64,000 nt of DNA from DATFRX01 sp035630615. GTDB lineage: Bacteria; Actinomycetota; Actinomycetes; Propionibacteriales; Nocardioidaceae. A program made the position numbers and the translations under genes. Positions 22,451 through 32,359 of this stretch are shown here, piece by piece; position 1 is the stretch's first letter; each line of letters begins with the position of its first letter. The stretch spans positions 34,873-98,872 of the forward strand of contig DASQKI010000003.1 in assembly GCA_035630615.1 (NCBI GenBank), written 5' to 3'. The notes under the pieces are model-generated. The model did not search any database. It saw nothing but the letters and a program-made list of their open reading frames with translations, and had not been told where the DNA came from.

Positions 22451-23422
22451 ATGTCCGCAAACGCAGGCACCAAGGCCGTCGTCGCCGCACTGGCCGCCAA
22501 CCTCGGGATCGCGGTGACCAAGTTCGCCGCATGGGCGATCACCGGGGCATCGTCGATGCTCGCCGAGGCGATCCACTCGGTCGCCGACTCCGGCAACCAG
22601 CTCCTGCTCCTGATCGGCGCTCGGCGGTCGCATCGAGATGCGACACCGGAGCATCCCTTCGGGTTCGGCCGCGAGCGCTACATCTACAGCTTCATCGTCG
22701 CGATCGTGTTGTTCAGCGTCGGCGGTCTGTTCGCGTTGTACGAGGCCGTCCACAAGTACGAGGAGGTCCACGGCGGCCACCCGAACGAGCTGCTCGAAAG
22801 CGACTGGTGGTGGATCCCGCTCGTGGTGTTGGGTGCCGCCATCGTGATGGAAGGCTTCTCATTTCGGACCGCGATCGTGGAGTCGAACAAGGTCCGGGGC
22901 GGCCGGTCGTGGGTGCAGTTCATCCGGTCGGCCAAGGCGCCGGAGCTGCCGGTGGTGCTGCTGGAGGACCTCGCGGCCCTGCTCGGCCTGGTCTTCGCGC
23001 TCACCGGCATCAGCATGACGTTGTTGACCGACAACGGCTACTGGGACGCCGCCGGCACCGCCGCGATCGGGCTGCTGCTGGTGTGCGTGGCGGTGATCCT
23101 CGCGATCGAGACCAAAAGCCTGTTGCTCGGGGAGTCGGCCGGCCCCCGCGCGGTCGGGGCGATTCGGACGGCCATCGAGCAGACGACCGGCATCGATCGG
23201 ATCATCCACCTCAAGACGCTGCACCTCGGCCCGGACGAGCTGCTCGTCGCCGCCAAGGTCGCCGTCGAGCACGACGACACGGCGGCCTCGGTCGCGGCCG
23301 CCATCGATTCCGCCGAGGCCGCCATCCGCGACGCCGAGCCGTTGGCCTCGGTGATCTATCTGGAGCCGGACATCTATCGCGAACCGGCCGCAGCGTCGAC
23401 TCCGCCGGAGCAGGTATCCTGA
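22451..23422 (+). CDS. cation diffusion facilitator family transporter
   Basis: 323 residues with six hydrophobic segments in the first 220 and a cytoplasmic C-terminal domain (about 225-323) ending in an Ala/Pro-rich tail. The first metal-binding segment is MLAEAIHSVADSGNQ (H42, D46); FGFGRERYIYSF and LLEDLAALLGL follow in the family order. It exports divalent metals such as zinc or manganese in exchange for protons; selectivity cannot be read. It follows manA by 68 bases, a place where many actinomycetes keep such a gene, but the function seems unrelated to mannose. A weak GGGAA precedes the ATG. Confidence 0.9.
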   Translation: MSANAGTKAVVAALAANLGIAVTKFAAWAITGASSMLAEAIHSVADSGNQLLLLIGARRSHRDATPEHPFGFGRERYIYSFIVAIVLFSVGGLFALYEAVHKYEEVHGGHPNELLESDWWWIPLVVLGAAIVMEGFSFRTAIVESNKVRGGRSWVQFIRSAKAPELPVVLLEDLAALLGLVFALTGISMTLLTDNGYWDAAGTAAIGLLLVCVAVILAIETKSLLLGESAGPRAVGAIRTAIEQTTGIDRIIHLKTLHLGPDELLVAAKVAVEHDDTAASVAAAIDSAEAAIRDAEPLASVIYLEPDIYREPAAASTPPEQVS

Positions 23423-23439
23423 TCGAGTCCTCCCGTGTG

Positions 23440-23453
23440 GGGCCAGAAGGCCC
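23440..23453 (+). terminator. short GGGCC-AGAA-GGCCC hairpin after the efflux gene
   Basis: A five-base-pair perfect stem with a four-base loop 17 bases after the stop of the cation efflux gene. There is no T-tract, so termination is only a possibility. Confidence 0.35.
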
Positions 23454-23488
23454 GTGGCGAGCTTTGATCGCACGAGGACCACGCACGA

Positions 23489-23584
23489 GTTGATCCGTCA
23501 CTTGTGCTCCGACGATCCACCGGCTGACGGCGGATCCTTGGTCGACAACGGCGCGGATCGTCGCGGCACAAGTGACGGATCAAC
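23489..23584. repeat. long imperfect inverted repeat before ahcY
   Basis: Arms 23489-23518 and 23555-23584 are complementary at 28 of 30 positions, separated by 36 bases. The outer 19 bases of each arm, with GTTGATCCGTCACTTGTGC on the left, pair perfectly. It lies in the 192-base gap between the efflux gene and ahcY, ending 30 bases before the ahcY start. It could be a bidirectional terminator, an RNA hairpin in the ahcY leader, or a palindromic repetitive element. No coding sequence is interrupted. Confidence 0.85.
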
Positions 23585-23614
23585 GACGTAGGGCCACACA
23601 CGGAAGGGAACACC

Positions 23615-25045
23615 ATGGATTTCAAGGTCGCTGACCTGGGCCTGGCTGATTTCGGTCGGACCGAGATCTCACTCGCCGAGCACGAGATGCCCGGCCTGAT
23701 GGCGATGCGGGAGCGCTACGGCGACGACAAGCCGCTCGCCGGCGCCCGAATCGCCGGATCGCTGCACATGACGGTGCAGACCGCCGTCCTGATCGAGACA
23801 CTGGTCGCGCTTGGCGCCGAGGTGCGGTGGGCGAGTTGCAACATCTTCTCCACCCAGGACCACGCGGCCGCCGCGGTCGTCGTCGGTCCGAACGGCACGC
23901 CGGAGCAGCCGGCCGGCGTCCCGGTCTTCGCGTGGAAGGGCGAGACGCTGGAGGAGTACTGGTGGTGCACCCAGCAGATCCTCCAGTGGCCCGGCGACAC
24001 GCAGCCGAACATGATCCTCGACGACGGTGGCGACGCCACGCTGCTGCTGCACCTCGGGGTCGAGTACGAGAAGGCCGGCGAGGTGCCGTCGCCGGAGTCG
24101 ACCGAAAACCCGGAGACGCGCGAGGTCCTCAAGGTGCTGACCGCGTCGCTCGCCGAGTCGCCGGACCGCTGGCAGAAGGTCGCCGCCGGCATCAAGGGCG
24201 TCACCGAGGAAACCACGACGGGCGTCCACCGCCTCTACGAGATGATGCGTGACGGCAAGCTGCTCTTCCCGGCGATCAACGTCAACGACTCGGTGACCAA
24301 GTCGAAGTTCGACAACAGGTACGGCTGCCGCCACTCACTGGTCGACGGCCTCAACCGGGCTACCGACGTACTCATCGGAGGCAAGGTCGCGGTCGTCTGC
24401 GGCTACGGCGACGTCGGCAAGGGTTGCGCCGACGCGTTGCGCGGCCAGGGCGCGCGCGTCATCGTCACCGAGGTCGACCCGATCTGCGCGCTGCAGGCCG
24501 CGATGGACGGTTATCAGGTGGCCCGGCTCGACAGCGTCGTCGACCGGGCGGACATCGTGATCACCGCGACCGGCTGCAAGAGCGTCGTCACCGTCGACTA
24601 CATGGCCCGGATGAAGCACCAGGCGATCGTCGGCAACATCGGCCACTTCGACCACGAGATCGACCTGGCCGGGCTGGCGAAGGTCGACGGAATCCAGCGC
24701 CGCACGGTCAAGCCGCAGGTCGACGTCTGGGACTTCTCCGACGGGCACAGCATCATCGTGTTGTCCGAGGGTCGCTTGATGAACCTCGGTAACGCGACCG
24801 GACACCCGTCGTTCGTCATGTCCAACTCGTTCACCAACCAGGTGTTGGCACAGATCGAGCTCTACACCCGCTCCGACGCGTACCCGCTCGGTGTCCACGT
24901 GCTGCCCAAGCACCTCGACGAAGAGGTCGCTCGACTGCACCTGGACGCGCTGGGCGTCGAGCTCACCGAGCTCAGCAAGGAACAGGCCACCTACCTCGGT
25001 GTGCACGTGGACGGGCCCTATAAGCCCGACCACTACCGCTACTGA
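23615..25045 (+). CDS. ahcY: adenosylhomocysteinase
   Basis: 476 residues, full length for the bacterial type with the extra internal segment of about 40 residues. It hydrolyses S-adenosylhomocysteine to adenosine and homocysteine and so relieves product inhibition of methyltransferases. Visible motifs: [51 protein letters not shown] with the NAD-lysine region, the NAD loop GYGDVGKG at 263-270, and the C-terminal KPDHYRY that reaches the neighbouring subunit. ATG follows GGAAGGGAAC. It has its own upstream region with a large inverted repeat and a strong hairpin downstream, so it is probably transcribed alone. Confidence 0.98.
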   Translation: MDFKVADLGLADFGRTEISLAEHEMPGLMAMRERYGDDKPLAGARIAGSLHMTVQTAVLIETLVALGAEVRWASCNIFSTQDHAAAAVVVGPNGTPEQPAGVPVFAWKGETLEEYWWCTQQILQWPGDTQPNMILDDGGDATLLLHLGVEYEKAGEVPSPESTENPETREVLKVLTASLAESPDRWQKVAAGIKGVTEETTTGVHRLYEMMRDGKLLFPAINVNDSVTKSKFDNRYGCRHSLVDGLNRATDVLIGGKVAVVCGYGDVGKGCADALRGQGARVIVTEVDPICALQAAMDGYQVARLDSVVDRADIVITATGCKSVVTVDYMARMKHQAIVGNIGHFDHEIDLAGLAKVDGIQRRTVKPQVDVWDFSDGHSIIVLSEGRLMNLGNATGHPSFVMSNSFTNQVLAQIELYTRSDAYPLGVHVLPKHLDEEVARLHLDALGVELTELSKEQATYLGVHVDGPYKPDHYRY

Positions 25046-25060
25046 GCCTCCGATAGACGG

Positions 25061-25102
25061 CCGCAACCCGGACGAAAGCGGACACGCACGTCCGGGTTGC
25101 GG
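25061..25102 (+). terminator. strong hairpin after ahcY
   Basis: A perfect 14-base-pair GC-rich stem (arms 25061-25074 and 25089-25102, CCGCAACCCGGACG and its complement) with a 14-base loop, starting 15 bases after the ahcY stop. There is no T-run, which is common for actinobacterial terminators. Confidence 0.75.
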
Positions 25103-25183
25103 GCATCCCTGAGGCACGGCATCGTACTGTGAAGGGTGGGGCGGGTGATATGCCCGACGATGACGTGGCAAATGGGAGATGGT

Positions 25184-25894
25184 GTGAACACCGAACCAAC
25201 CGCAGGTCGAACCGGCGGCAAGGGCACAGTTCTGATCGTCGACGACGATACGGCGCTGGCCGAGATGCTGACGATCGTCCTCAGCAACGAGGGTTTCGAG
25301 ACGGTTGTCTGCGGATCCGGTGACAAGGCACTCGCCATGTTCCGCGACAAACGGCCCGACATCGTGTTGCTCGACCTGATGCTGCCGGGCATGGACGGCG
25401 TCGACGTCTGCAAGGCGATCCGGGCCGAGTCCGGTGTGCCGATCGTCATGCTGACCGCCAAGAACGACACGGTCGACATCGTGGTCGGTCTCGAGTCCGG
25501 GGCCGACGACTACATCGTCAAGCCTTTCAAGCCGAAGGAGTTGGTCGCGCGGATCCGGGCTCGGCTGCGTCGGCTCGGCGAAGAGGCCCCCGAGACAATC
25601 ACGATCGCCGACCTAGCAATCGACGTCGCGGGCCACAGCGTCAAGCGGTCCGGCGAAGAGATCGCACTGACGCCGCTCGAGTTCGACCTGCTGCTGTGCC
25701 TGGCCCGTAAGCCCTGGCAGGTCTTCACCCGCGAGGTGTTGCTCGAGCAGGTGTGGGGCTATCGCCATGCCGCCGACACCCGGCTGGTCAACGTGCACGT
25801 CCAGCGGCTGCGGTCCAAGATCGAGCGCGACCCCGAACACCCCGAGATCGTGGTCACCGTACGAGGGGTCGGCTATAAGGCCAACGCCGGCTAG
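25184..25894 (+). CDS. mtrA: two-component response regulator MtrA
   Basis: OmpR-family regulator, 236 residues from the GTG at 25184. The receiver domain has DDD at 20-22, the phosphorylation site D64 in LLDLMLPGMDG, MLTAKNDT and the KPFKPKELVAR lysine; the winged-helix domain shows LTPLEFDLLLCLARKPWQVFTREVLLEQVWGYRH and RGVGYKA. The sequence follows mycobacterial MtrA almost position by position. With MtrB it controls cell-wall hydrolases, division and replication-linked genes. GGGAG stands five bases before the chosen start; GTG 25136, ATG 25160 and ATG 25172 are in-frame alternatives that add 4-16 residues. mtrB follows after 73 bases. Confidence 0.96.
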   Translation: MNTEPTAGRTGGKGTVLIVDDDTALAEMLTIVLSNEGFETVVCGSGDKALAMFRDKRPDIVLLDLMLPGMDGVDVCKAIRAESGVPIVMLTAKNDTVDIVVGLESGADDYIVKPFKPKELVARIRARLRRLGEEAPETITIADLAIDVAGHSVKRSGEEIALTPLEFDLLLCLARKPWQVFTREVLLEQVWGYRHAADTRLVNVHVQRLRSKIERDPEHPEIVVTVRGVGYKANAG

Positions 25895-25967
25895 CCCGCC
25901 GCCGGTCGAGCCGGCGAGGCTAGCCTGGTGTCGGGTCGCGCGCGCGGCCTGAGAGGGCGGAACTTCG

Positions 25968-27644
25968 GTGACGGCGACCCAAGCGGGGACGACACGACGG
26001 TGGCGCACCGTCGTCGGCCTGCCCGCCCGCTACCTGCGCGCCGTGCACCTGCGGTGGCTGCGGTCGATCCAGGCTCGGGTCGTCATCGGCACCGTGGTCC
26101 TGAGTGCGATCGTCATCGCCCTCGTCGGTTGGATGCTCACCCGCCAGGTCGCCGAGGGTCTGACCGACAGCAAGCGGGAGCAGTCAGTTTCGGAGGCCAG
26201 GGCCGGCATCCATCTGGCGCAGGAGCAGCTCAACGCGCAGCCGGTCACCGACACCCGGAGCCTGAGCGACACGACTGGCAAGCTGGTGCAGAGCCTCTCG
26301 ACCCGCGGCGGCACCGCGCGACAATACGAAGTGGTCCTGCTCGGCCCGCTGACGGCCAAGCCGATCTGCGAACAGGTGGGCAAGAAGAAGTCTCGCGACG
26401 TCAGCTGCCAAAGCATCCCGAACCAGCTGCTCAAGGATGTCAGCACCCAGGACGGCGTGGCCTGGGCGTACTCGACGATGTCGTTCCGCGACGGTGGCTC
26501 GGAGCCAGCCATCGTCATCGGCGCTCAGATTCACGCTCCGAGCACCGGCGACTCGTTCGCGTTGTTCTATCTGTACTCGATGAGCGACCAGGCCGACACG
26601 CTGTCGCTCATCAAGCGAGCGATGGTGTCGGCCGGACTGGCCCTGGTGATCCTCGTCGCCGGTGTGGCCTGGCTGGTCACCCGGCAGGTCGTCACCCCGG
26701 TCAGATTGGCCCGGCGGATCGCCGAACGGCTGGCCGCCGGCCGGCTCGAGGAGCGGATGCACGTCCGGGGACAAGACGACATCGCACGCCTCGGGATTTC
26801 GTTCAACCAGATGGCGGCCAGCCTGCAGCGTCAGATCCGCCAGCTCGAGGAGCTCTCGCGGATGCAGCGCCGGTTTGTCAGCGACGTCTCCCACGAGCTG
26901 CGGACGCCGCTGACGACGGTACGGATGGCCGCCGACGTGCTGCACGACACCCGAGGCGACTTCGACCCGCCCACGGCACGGGCGGCCGAGCTGCTGCAGG
27001 TGGAGCTCGACCGCTTCGAGTCGTTGCTCACAGACCTGCTCGAGGTCAGCCGTTTCGACGCCGGCGCGGCTCGACTCGACCTCGAGCTGGTCGACCTCAA
27101 CGAGTGTGCCGAGCGCTCGGTCGCCGCCTGTCGAGCGTTGGCCGAACGGTACGGCAGCGATGTCGAGTTGATCATCGACGCCCGGCCGTGCCTGGTGCAG
27201 TGCGACACTCGACGCGTCGAGCGGATCATCCGCAACCTCGTCGTCAACGCCATCCACTACAGCCACGCTCCCCGGATCGAGGTCCGCGTTGCCGCCGACG
27301 AGCAAGCCGCCGCTCTGACCGTGCGCGACTGGGGAGTCGGCCTGCACGCGGGCGAGTCCACGCTGGTCTTCAACCGCTTCTGGCGGGCCGACCGCGCGCG
27401 GACCCGCAGTGCCGGCGGCACCGGACTCGGTCTCGCTATCGCGCTCGAGGACGCCCAGCTGCACGGCGGCTGGCTCCAGGCGTGGGGCGAACCGGACAAG
27501 GGAGCACAGTTTCGCCTCACGTTGCCGCGCGACGCCGGCGCCGAGCTGACACGTTCGCCGCTGCCGCTCGTTCCCCGCGAAGAGCGCCCGATCGAGATCG
27601 GGCAGAGCTACGAGCGGCTCGACCTCGGGGTGGGAGAGTCGTGA
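25968..27644 (+). CDS. mtrB: sensor histidine kinase MtrB
   Basis: 558 residues. Two membrane helices (about 32-56 and 220-242) flank an extracytoplasmic sensor region. A HAMP linker is followed by the phosphoacceptor block FVSDVSHELRTPLTTVR with H309, and an ATPase domain with RIIRNLVVNAIHYS, RDWGVGL and GGTGLGLAIA. MtrB senses a cell-envelope or division signal and phosphorylates MtrA. The chosen GTG lies ten bases after AGAGGG. The stop overlaps the lpqB start (GTGA), the arrangement found across actinobacteria. Confidence 0.96.
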   Translation: MTATQAGTTRRWRTVVGLPARYLRAVHLRWLRSIQARVVIGTVVLSAIVIALVGWMLTRQVAEGLTDSKREQSVSEARAGIHLAQEQLNAQPVTDTRSLSDTTGKLVQSLSTRGGTARQYEVVLLGPLTAKPICEQVGKKKSRDVSCQSIPNQLLKDVSTQDGVAWAYSTMSFRDGGSEPAIVIGAQIHAPSTGDSFALFYLYSMSDQADTLSLIKRAMVSAGLALVILVAGVAWLVTRQVVTPVRLARRIAERLAAGRLEERMHVRGQDDIARLGISFNQMAASLQRQIRQLEELSRMQRRFVSDVSHELRTPLTTVRMAADVLHDTRGDFDPPTARAAELLQVELDRFESLLTDLLEVSRFDAGAARLDLELVDLNECAERSVAACRALAERYGSDVELIIDARPCLVQCDTRRVERIIRNLVVNAIHYSHAPRIEVRVAADEQAAALTVRDWGVGLHAGESTLVFNRFWRADRARTRSAGGTGLGLAIALEDAQLHGGWLQAWGEPDKGAQFRLTLPRDAGAELTRSPLPLVPREERPIEIGQSYERLDLGVGES

Positions 27645-29425
27645 GGGCGTGCCGGGTCGCCCTCGCGGCGGCGTTGCTCATCCCCTTGGTCGGCTGCGCC
27701 GAGCTGCCGCAGTCGGGACCGGTCCACTGGGTGGTCGAGGAAGATGACGACTCCGACGACCTGCCGTTGATCGACCCGCCGCCGCCGAGCGTGGGGGCGA
27801 CGCCGGCGGAGATCGTCACGGGGTTCTTCGAGGCGATGAAGGCCTACCCGCTGTCGACCGACGTGGCCACGCAGTACCTCATCACCGATGCGGTCAAGGA
27901 CTGGGATCCGCTGCGCCGTACGGTCATCTACGACGCGGTCGACGTGCGATGGGCCGGTGGCAGCACGGTCGACGCGAGCTACGGTCGTCGGGCGGCATTG
28001 AGCGATCGCGGTCGCTACCGACCGGTCGCCGGCGGCGCGACCCGGCTCGAGTCCTTGCGATACACCCTGCGTCTCGAGGACGGCGAGTGGCGGATCGCCA
28101 ATCCGGTCAACGCGCTCTTTGTCGATGGCGGGTTCTTCACCCAGTACTTCAAGCCGGTGTCGCTCTATTTCGCGACTCGGTCGGGCGACTATCTAGTCCC
28201 TGACCCGATCTACCTGCCGACCGGGGAGCAGCTCCCGACCTATCTGATCCGCGGACTGCTACAGGGCCCGACGCCGACCATGCCCGACGGCGTGCGGACC
28301 GAAGTGCCAGCGATGAACCAGGCCGACGTTTCTGTGCCGGTCGACAACGGCGGCGTTGCCGAGGTGCTTCTGACCGGCCCGGTGCTCGACATGTCCGACG
28401 ACCAGCTGCGCCTGCTTTCGGCCCAAGTGGTGTGGACGCTGTCGCAGGTGCCGAGCATCAGCGGCGTACGCATCACCGTGAGCGATCTGCCGTTGGAGTT
28501 TTCCGGCATCCCTCAAGTGCAAACCGTCCAGGATTGGCTGAGCTACGACGCCACCGAGGTGCCGGCGCGCAGCGAGCTCTACGCGCTCGAGTCGGGTCGG
28601 CTGGTCCAGGTGACGCCGCTGCGAACGCCGGTGACGCGGCAGACTCGCGGCCCCTGGGGAAGGGCCGTCATCGGCGTCCGTTCCTTCGACCTCGACGTAA
28701 ACCTCAGTCGGGTCGGCGCCATCAGCACCGACCGGCACCGCCTGCTCGTCGGCCCGGCATTCGACCCGCAGGGCGGCGTCGGCACGGCCTACATCAGCAA
28801 CGGTCGGCTGCGATCGCCGACGTTCACCAACAGCGGCGAATTGCTCTTCATCGAGCAACTGGCCGACCGAAGTCGGCTGCTCAAATGGGCGCCCAACAAG
28901 AGCGTTTCGTCGATTCCCATCGGCGATCTCCGGCAGCGCCGTTTCATCTCGCTCACGCTTTCGCCGGACGGTAGCCGCTTCGTCGGACTGGCCCGCAACG
29001 GCACGTCACGATCCGCGTCGGCCCGGGTCGTTGTCGGCAACGTCCGATATTCGGCCGGCGGCAGCGAGGCGACCGGGCTTTCCGGGGTGCACGAGCTCGT
29101 CGCGTCGGGCCTCACGCTCCGGTCGGTGCGGGCCGCCGAGTGGCTGAACCCCACGACGATCGTGGCGCTCGGCCAGGTCGGCGAGGTCGGGCGGAGCGTC
29201 GTCCGGCCCTATACGATGCGGATCGACGGCTCCCAGTACGCCGACCCGCCGCTGTCCGTCGCGCTGCCACAGGGGGTGGACGACGCTGTCGACCTCGAGG
29301 CCTCCGGCATCGCCGACAGCGATGTTTATGTCGAGGACCGCCAGGGTCAGCTCTGGGTGGGAGGCACCAGTCGGTGGCACGTGGTGCAGCAGCACCCGCT
29401 GGTCGCCGCCGCCGTCCCCGGCTGA
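27641..29425 (+). CDS. lpqB: lipoprotein LpqB
   Basis: 594 residues. A short signal peptide ends in the lipobox LVGC with C19 as the lipidated cysteine. A GerMN domain (about residues 190-310) and a C-terminal beta-propeller-like LpqB domain follow. In mycobacteria and streptomycetes LpqB binds the extracytoplasmic domain of MtrB and tunes MtrA phosphorylation. The GTG start overlaps the mtrB stop. A longer frame that begins upstream is only mtrB read in another phase. Confidence 0.94.
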   Translation: MRACRVALAAALLIPLVGCAELPQSGPVHWVVEEDDDSDDLPLIDPPPPSVGATPAEIVTGFFEAMKAYPLSTDVATQYLITDAVKDWDPLRRTVIYDAVDVRWAGGSTVDASYGRRAALSDRGRYRPVAGGATRLESLRYTLRLEDGEWRIANPVNALFVDGGFFTQYFKPVSLYFATRSGDYLVPDPIYLPTGEQLPTYLIRGLLQGPTPTMPDGVRTEVPAMNQADVSVPVDNGGVAEVLLTGPVLDMSDDQLRLLSAQVVWTLSQVPSISGVRITVSDLPLEFSGIPQVQTVQDWLSYDATEVPARSELYALESGRLVQVTPLRTPVTRQTRGPWGRAVIGVRSFDLDVNLSRVGAISTDRHRLLVGPAFDPQGGVGTAYISNGRLRSPTFTNSGELLFIEQLADRSRLLKWAPNKSVSSIPIGDLRQRRFISLTLSPDGSRFVGLARNGTSRSASARVVVGNVRYSAGGSEATGLSGVHELVASGLTLRSVRAAEWLNPTTIVALGQVGEVGRSVVRPYTMRIDGSQYADPPLSVALPQGVDDAVDLEASGIADSDVYVEDRQGQLWVGGTSRWHVVQQHPLVAAAVPG

Positions 29426-29486
29426 GCTTGTCCACAGTTTCGCTCGTCAGCCCACACCCGGCGCGGCGGCGACCCAGGCTTGCCGT

Positions 29487-30194
29487 ATGGAGCCGCACAC
29501 CTGGCGCGACGCCGCGAGTGACCTGCTGCTCGGCGGTCGATGCGCCGGGTGCGACCGAGCCGGTCGCCGGCTGTGCTCAGACTGCGCGGCGGCCTGCCTA
29601 GCGACGCCGGTCGAGGCGTGGCCGGACCCGATCCCAGCCGGGCTCGCCGAACCCCCTCCCGTGCTCCCCATGACCGGCGCCGCCTACGAGAGTCGGCTGC
29701 GCGACCTGATCATCGCCGCGAAGGAGCACGGGAGATTCGGCCTGGTGCGCCCGCTCGGTCGGATGCTCGCGGCCCCGGTCGAGGTGGCGCTGGGCGCGCT
29801 CGAGCTGGCCGGCGGGGTGCTCGCGCCGATGCCGTCGAGCCGGCGGGCCGTGCGCACCCGCGGCCACGACCTCGTCCTGAGCCTGGCCCGGGTCGCCGCG
29901 AGTCGGCTACGCCGCCGGGGCCTCGACGTCACGGTCTGCGCCGCGTTGCGACCGGCCCGCGCGGTCCGTGACCAGTCGGGCCTGTCGGCGCCCGATCGGG
30001 CGGCCAACCTCGCAGGCGCCTTGCGGGCCGTCCGTGGCACTCCGACCGGCGCCCCGATCGTGGTCGTCGACGACATCATCACGACCGGCGCCTCCGCGGC
30101 CGAGGCGGTTCGGGCGCTGCGCGCCGCCGGTGCGACCCCGGTCGCGATCGCCACCGTGGCGGCCACGCCCCGCCGCCGGCCACGCTCGTCGTAG
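29487..30194 (+). CDS. ComF family protein
   Basis: 235 residues. The N-terminus has a zinc-finger-like CAGC...CSDC pair near residues 17-35, then a phosphoribosyltransferase fold with the PRPP-binding IVVVDDIITTGAS and the APDRAANLAGA segment. ComF proteins take part in DNA uptake or handling in competent bacteria; in actinomycetes the role is unknown and the gene is simply conserved beside lpqB and hpf. The ATG at 29487 sits 61 bases after lpqB, without a strong ribosome site. The C-terminus is basic. Confidence 0.85.
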   Translation: MEPHTWRDAASDLLLGGRCAGCDRAGRRLCSDCAAACLATPVEAWPDPIPAGLAEPPPVLPMTGAAYESRLRDLIIAAKEHGRFGLVRPLGRMLAAPVEVALGALELAGGVLAPMPSSRRAVRTRGHDLVLSLARVAASRLRRRGLDVTVCAALRPARAVRDQSGLSAPDRAANLAGALRAVRGTPTGAPIVVVDDIITTGASAAEAVRALRAAGATPVAIATVAATPRRRPRSS

Positions 30195-30424
30195 GACCAC
30201 GTTGAGAGTGGTCGCCGCCTCATGAGTCGGCTTGTCCGGTTCCAGAGCTACCGTTTCAGCCGCGCAGAGACTAGCGTCTAGATATGGCACCCGTTAGGGA
30301 CCGCAGAGTTCGACCGCCATCGCTCGGGAGGCGATGCGAACGAATCTGAGGCCTCGTACCGGGTGCCGTTGTCATGCCATGGCGTCTTGGGGCGTCTGAT
30401 GACCGCGCCAACGGAGGAGGTCAA

Positions 30425-31057
30425 GTGGACATCGTGGTGAAGTGCCGACACTGTGAGGTCTCCGATCGTTTTCGGGATCACGTGTCCGACAAGCTTTCGC
30501 GGCTGCACAAGTACGACCACCGGGTGATCCGTGTCGATGTCGAAGTCACGGCCGAGCGCAATCCGCGGCTGGCGTCACGGGCCTGGCGCGTCGAGCTGAC
30601 CGTGCACTCGCGAGGACCGGTCGTCCGGGCCGAGGCGGCGGCCGACGACAAGATGTCCGCCCTCGACGGGGCGTGGGACAAGCTCGAGGCTCGGCTCCGG
30701 AAGGCGGCCGACCGACGCCGCATCCACCGGGGCCAGCGCTCACCGATGTCGCTGGCCGAAGCCACCGCCCCGGTAACCGTCAACGGGACGGCTCCGGCGG
30801 CGACCGTGACCGCTGCCGACGAGGACACGGCTTCGGCTGTGCATCACGTCGGTCCGCTCGAGGTCGTCGGCGACGGTCCCCCGATCGTTCGGGAGAAGAC
30901 CCACGAGACGACGCCGATGACGCTCGACCAGGCGCTGTACGAGATGGAGCTGGTCGGACACGACTTCTTTCTCTTTGTCGACCGGCGGACCGAGCAGCCG
31001 AGCGTTGTCTACCGCCGACGCGGCTACGACTACGGAGTGATCCGACTGGCGGTCTGA
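30425..31057 (+). CDS. hpf: ribosome hibernation promoting factor, long form
   Basis: 210 residues. The N-terminal 105 residues form the S30AE/YfiA domain ([28 protein letters not shown]); a variable Ala/Thr linker leads to the long-form C-terminal domain ([40 protein letters not shown] in part) that joins two ribosomes into a 100S dimer. It protects idle ribosomes. The GTG start follows GGAGGAGG with a short four-base spacer. The 230 bases upstream are free of genes; a weak five-base-pair hairpin at 30196-30212 is the only structure seen there. Confidence 0.95.
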   Translation: MDIVVKCRHCEVSDRFRDHVSDKLSRLHKYDHRVIRVDVEVTAERNPRLASRAWRVELTVHSRGPVVRAEAAADDKMSALDGAWDKLEARLRKAADRRRIHRGQRSPMSLAEATAPVTVNGTAPAATVTAADEDTASAVHHVGPLEVVGDGPPIVREKTHETTPMTLDQALYEMELVGHDFFLFVDRRTEQPSVVYRRRGYDYGVIRLAV

Positions 31058-31091
31058 GGGATTGTCGGGGGAGGGTCGTACGCTCCCGCGG

Positions 31092-32312
31092 GTGACTGCA
31101 TTGTCCCAGCGGGAGCGACTGACCCGACTCCAGGCCCGACGCGTGGCGTTGGCCGCGCAGGGCTTCGTCGACCGGCGTCCGGTGACACCCAACGCGCGTG
31201 CCCTCGCCCGCGTCGTCGACCGGATCGGCCTGTTCCAGATCGACTCGGTCAACGTCGTCGCCCGCGCCCACTACGTGCCGCTCTACTCCCGGATCGGGCC
31301 CTATCCGCCGGCGCTGCTCGACCGAGCGTTCGGCCGTGCGCCGCGGCGGCTGTTCGAATACTGGGCGCATGAGGCATCGCTGGTCCGGATCGACCTGCAG
31401 CCGTTGCTACGGTTCCGGATGTCCACCGCCGACGGTGCGTGGGGCGGCATGACGCGGATCGCTCGCGAGCACCCAGAGATCGTCGACTGGGTGCTCGACG
31501 AGGTGCGCCAGCGGGGCCCGCTGACGGCGCGGGAGATCGAGCTCGACGTCCCTGCACCGCGAGGCGGCGGTTGGGGGTGGAACTGGTCGGTCGTCAAGCA
31601 AGCCCTCGAGTGGCTGTTCTATACCGGCAAGGTCACGTCGGTTCGGCGCAACGGCGCGTTCGAACGGGTCTATGACCTGCCCGAGCGTGTCCTGCCCACA
31701 CACGTATACGACGCGCCCACGCCCGAACCGGCGCAGGCGCACCGCGAGCTGGTGCGGGTCGCCGCCCGCGCTCATGGGGTCGCGACCGAGCAGTGTCTGC
31801 GCGACTACTTCCGGCTGAAACCGGCGCCGACCCGGGAGGCGATCGCCGACCTCGTCGACGACGGTGTGCTCCTTCCGGTGACCATCGACGGTTGGAAGCG
31901 GCCGGCGTATCTGCATCGCGATGCCAAGCTTCCGCGTCAGGTGCGGGCCCGCAGCCTGCTCAGTCCGTTCGACCCGCTCGTCTTCGAGCGGGTCCGGACC
32001 GAGGCACTGTTCGGGTTCCGCTACCGGATCGAGATCTACGTTCCGAAGGACCTGCGGGTGCACGGCTACTACGTGCTGCCGTTCCTGCTCGGCGACCGGC
32101 TCGTCGCCCGGGTTGATCTCAAGGCCGACCGGCGGCGCGGTCGCCTGGTCGTCAAGGCCGCGCACGCCGAGCCGGACGCACCGGCCGCGACCGCCGCCGA
32201 ACTGGCCGCCGAGCTCGCCGACTTCGCCGGCTGGCTAGATCTCGGAGGGGTCGAGATCGAGCCGAAGGGCGATCTGGCGGCCCCGTTGACCGCCGCGGTC
32301 GACGATCTCTGA
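31092..32312 (+). CDS. winged-helix DNA glycosylase of the YcaQ/AlkX type
   Basis: 406 residues of the HTH_42 family. It opens [16 protein letters not shown] and contains [24 protein letters not shown]49-I50-D51 is the QxD catalytic motif reported for E. coli YcaQ, which unhooks interstrand crosslinks, as opposed to QxQ in the AlkZ/AZL group. [31 protein letters not shown] and [12 protein letters not shown] are further family blocks. It lies 34 bases after hpf. The start at GTG 31092 fits the family; a TTG at 31062 with a better ribosome site would add ten residues. Confidence 0.88.
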   Translation: MTALSQRERLTRLQARRVALAAQGFVDRRPVTPNARALARVVDRIGLFQIDSVNVVARAHYVPLYSRIGPYPPALLDRAFGRAPRRLFEYWAHEASLVRIDLQPLLRFRMSTADGAWGGMTRIAREHPEIVDWVLDEVRQRGPLTAREIELDVPAPRGGGWGWNWSVVKQALEWLFYTGKVTSVRRNGAFERVYDLPERVLPTHVYDAPTPEPAQAHRELVRVAARAHGVATEQCLRDYFRLKPAPTREAIADLVDDGVLLPVTIDGWKRPAYLHRDAKLPRQVRARSLLSPFDPLVFERVRTEALFGFRYRIEIYVPKDLRVHGYYVLPFLLGDRLVARVDLKADRRRGRLVVKAAHAEPDAPAATAAELAAELADFAGWLDLGGVEIEPKGDLAAPLTAAVDDL

Positions 32313-32359
32313 CCTGGCCAGAGGTACCGTGTGGGCGGATCGAGGCCTGAGGAGGGTGG

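Noticed and set aside
23423..23614. SAH or SAM riboswitch before ahcY
   Set aside because: The gap does hold a long hairpin, but I could not recognise the conserved core of the known SAH or SAM aptamers; a covariance-model search would decide.
25928..27640. A long frame upstream of and continuous with lpqB
   Set aside because: It is mtrB read in another phase; the lipoprotein signal starts only at 27641.
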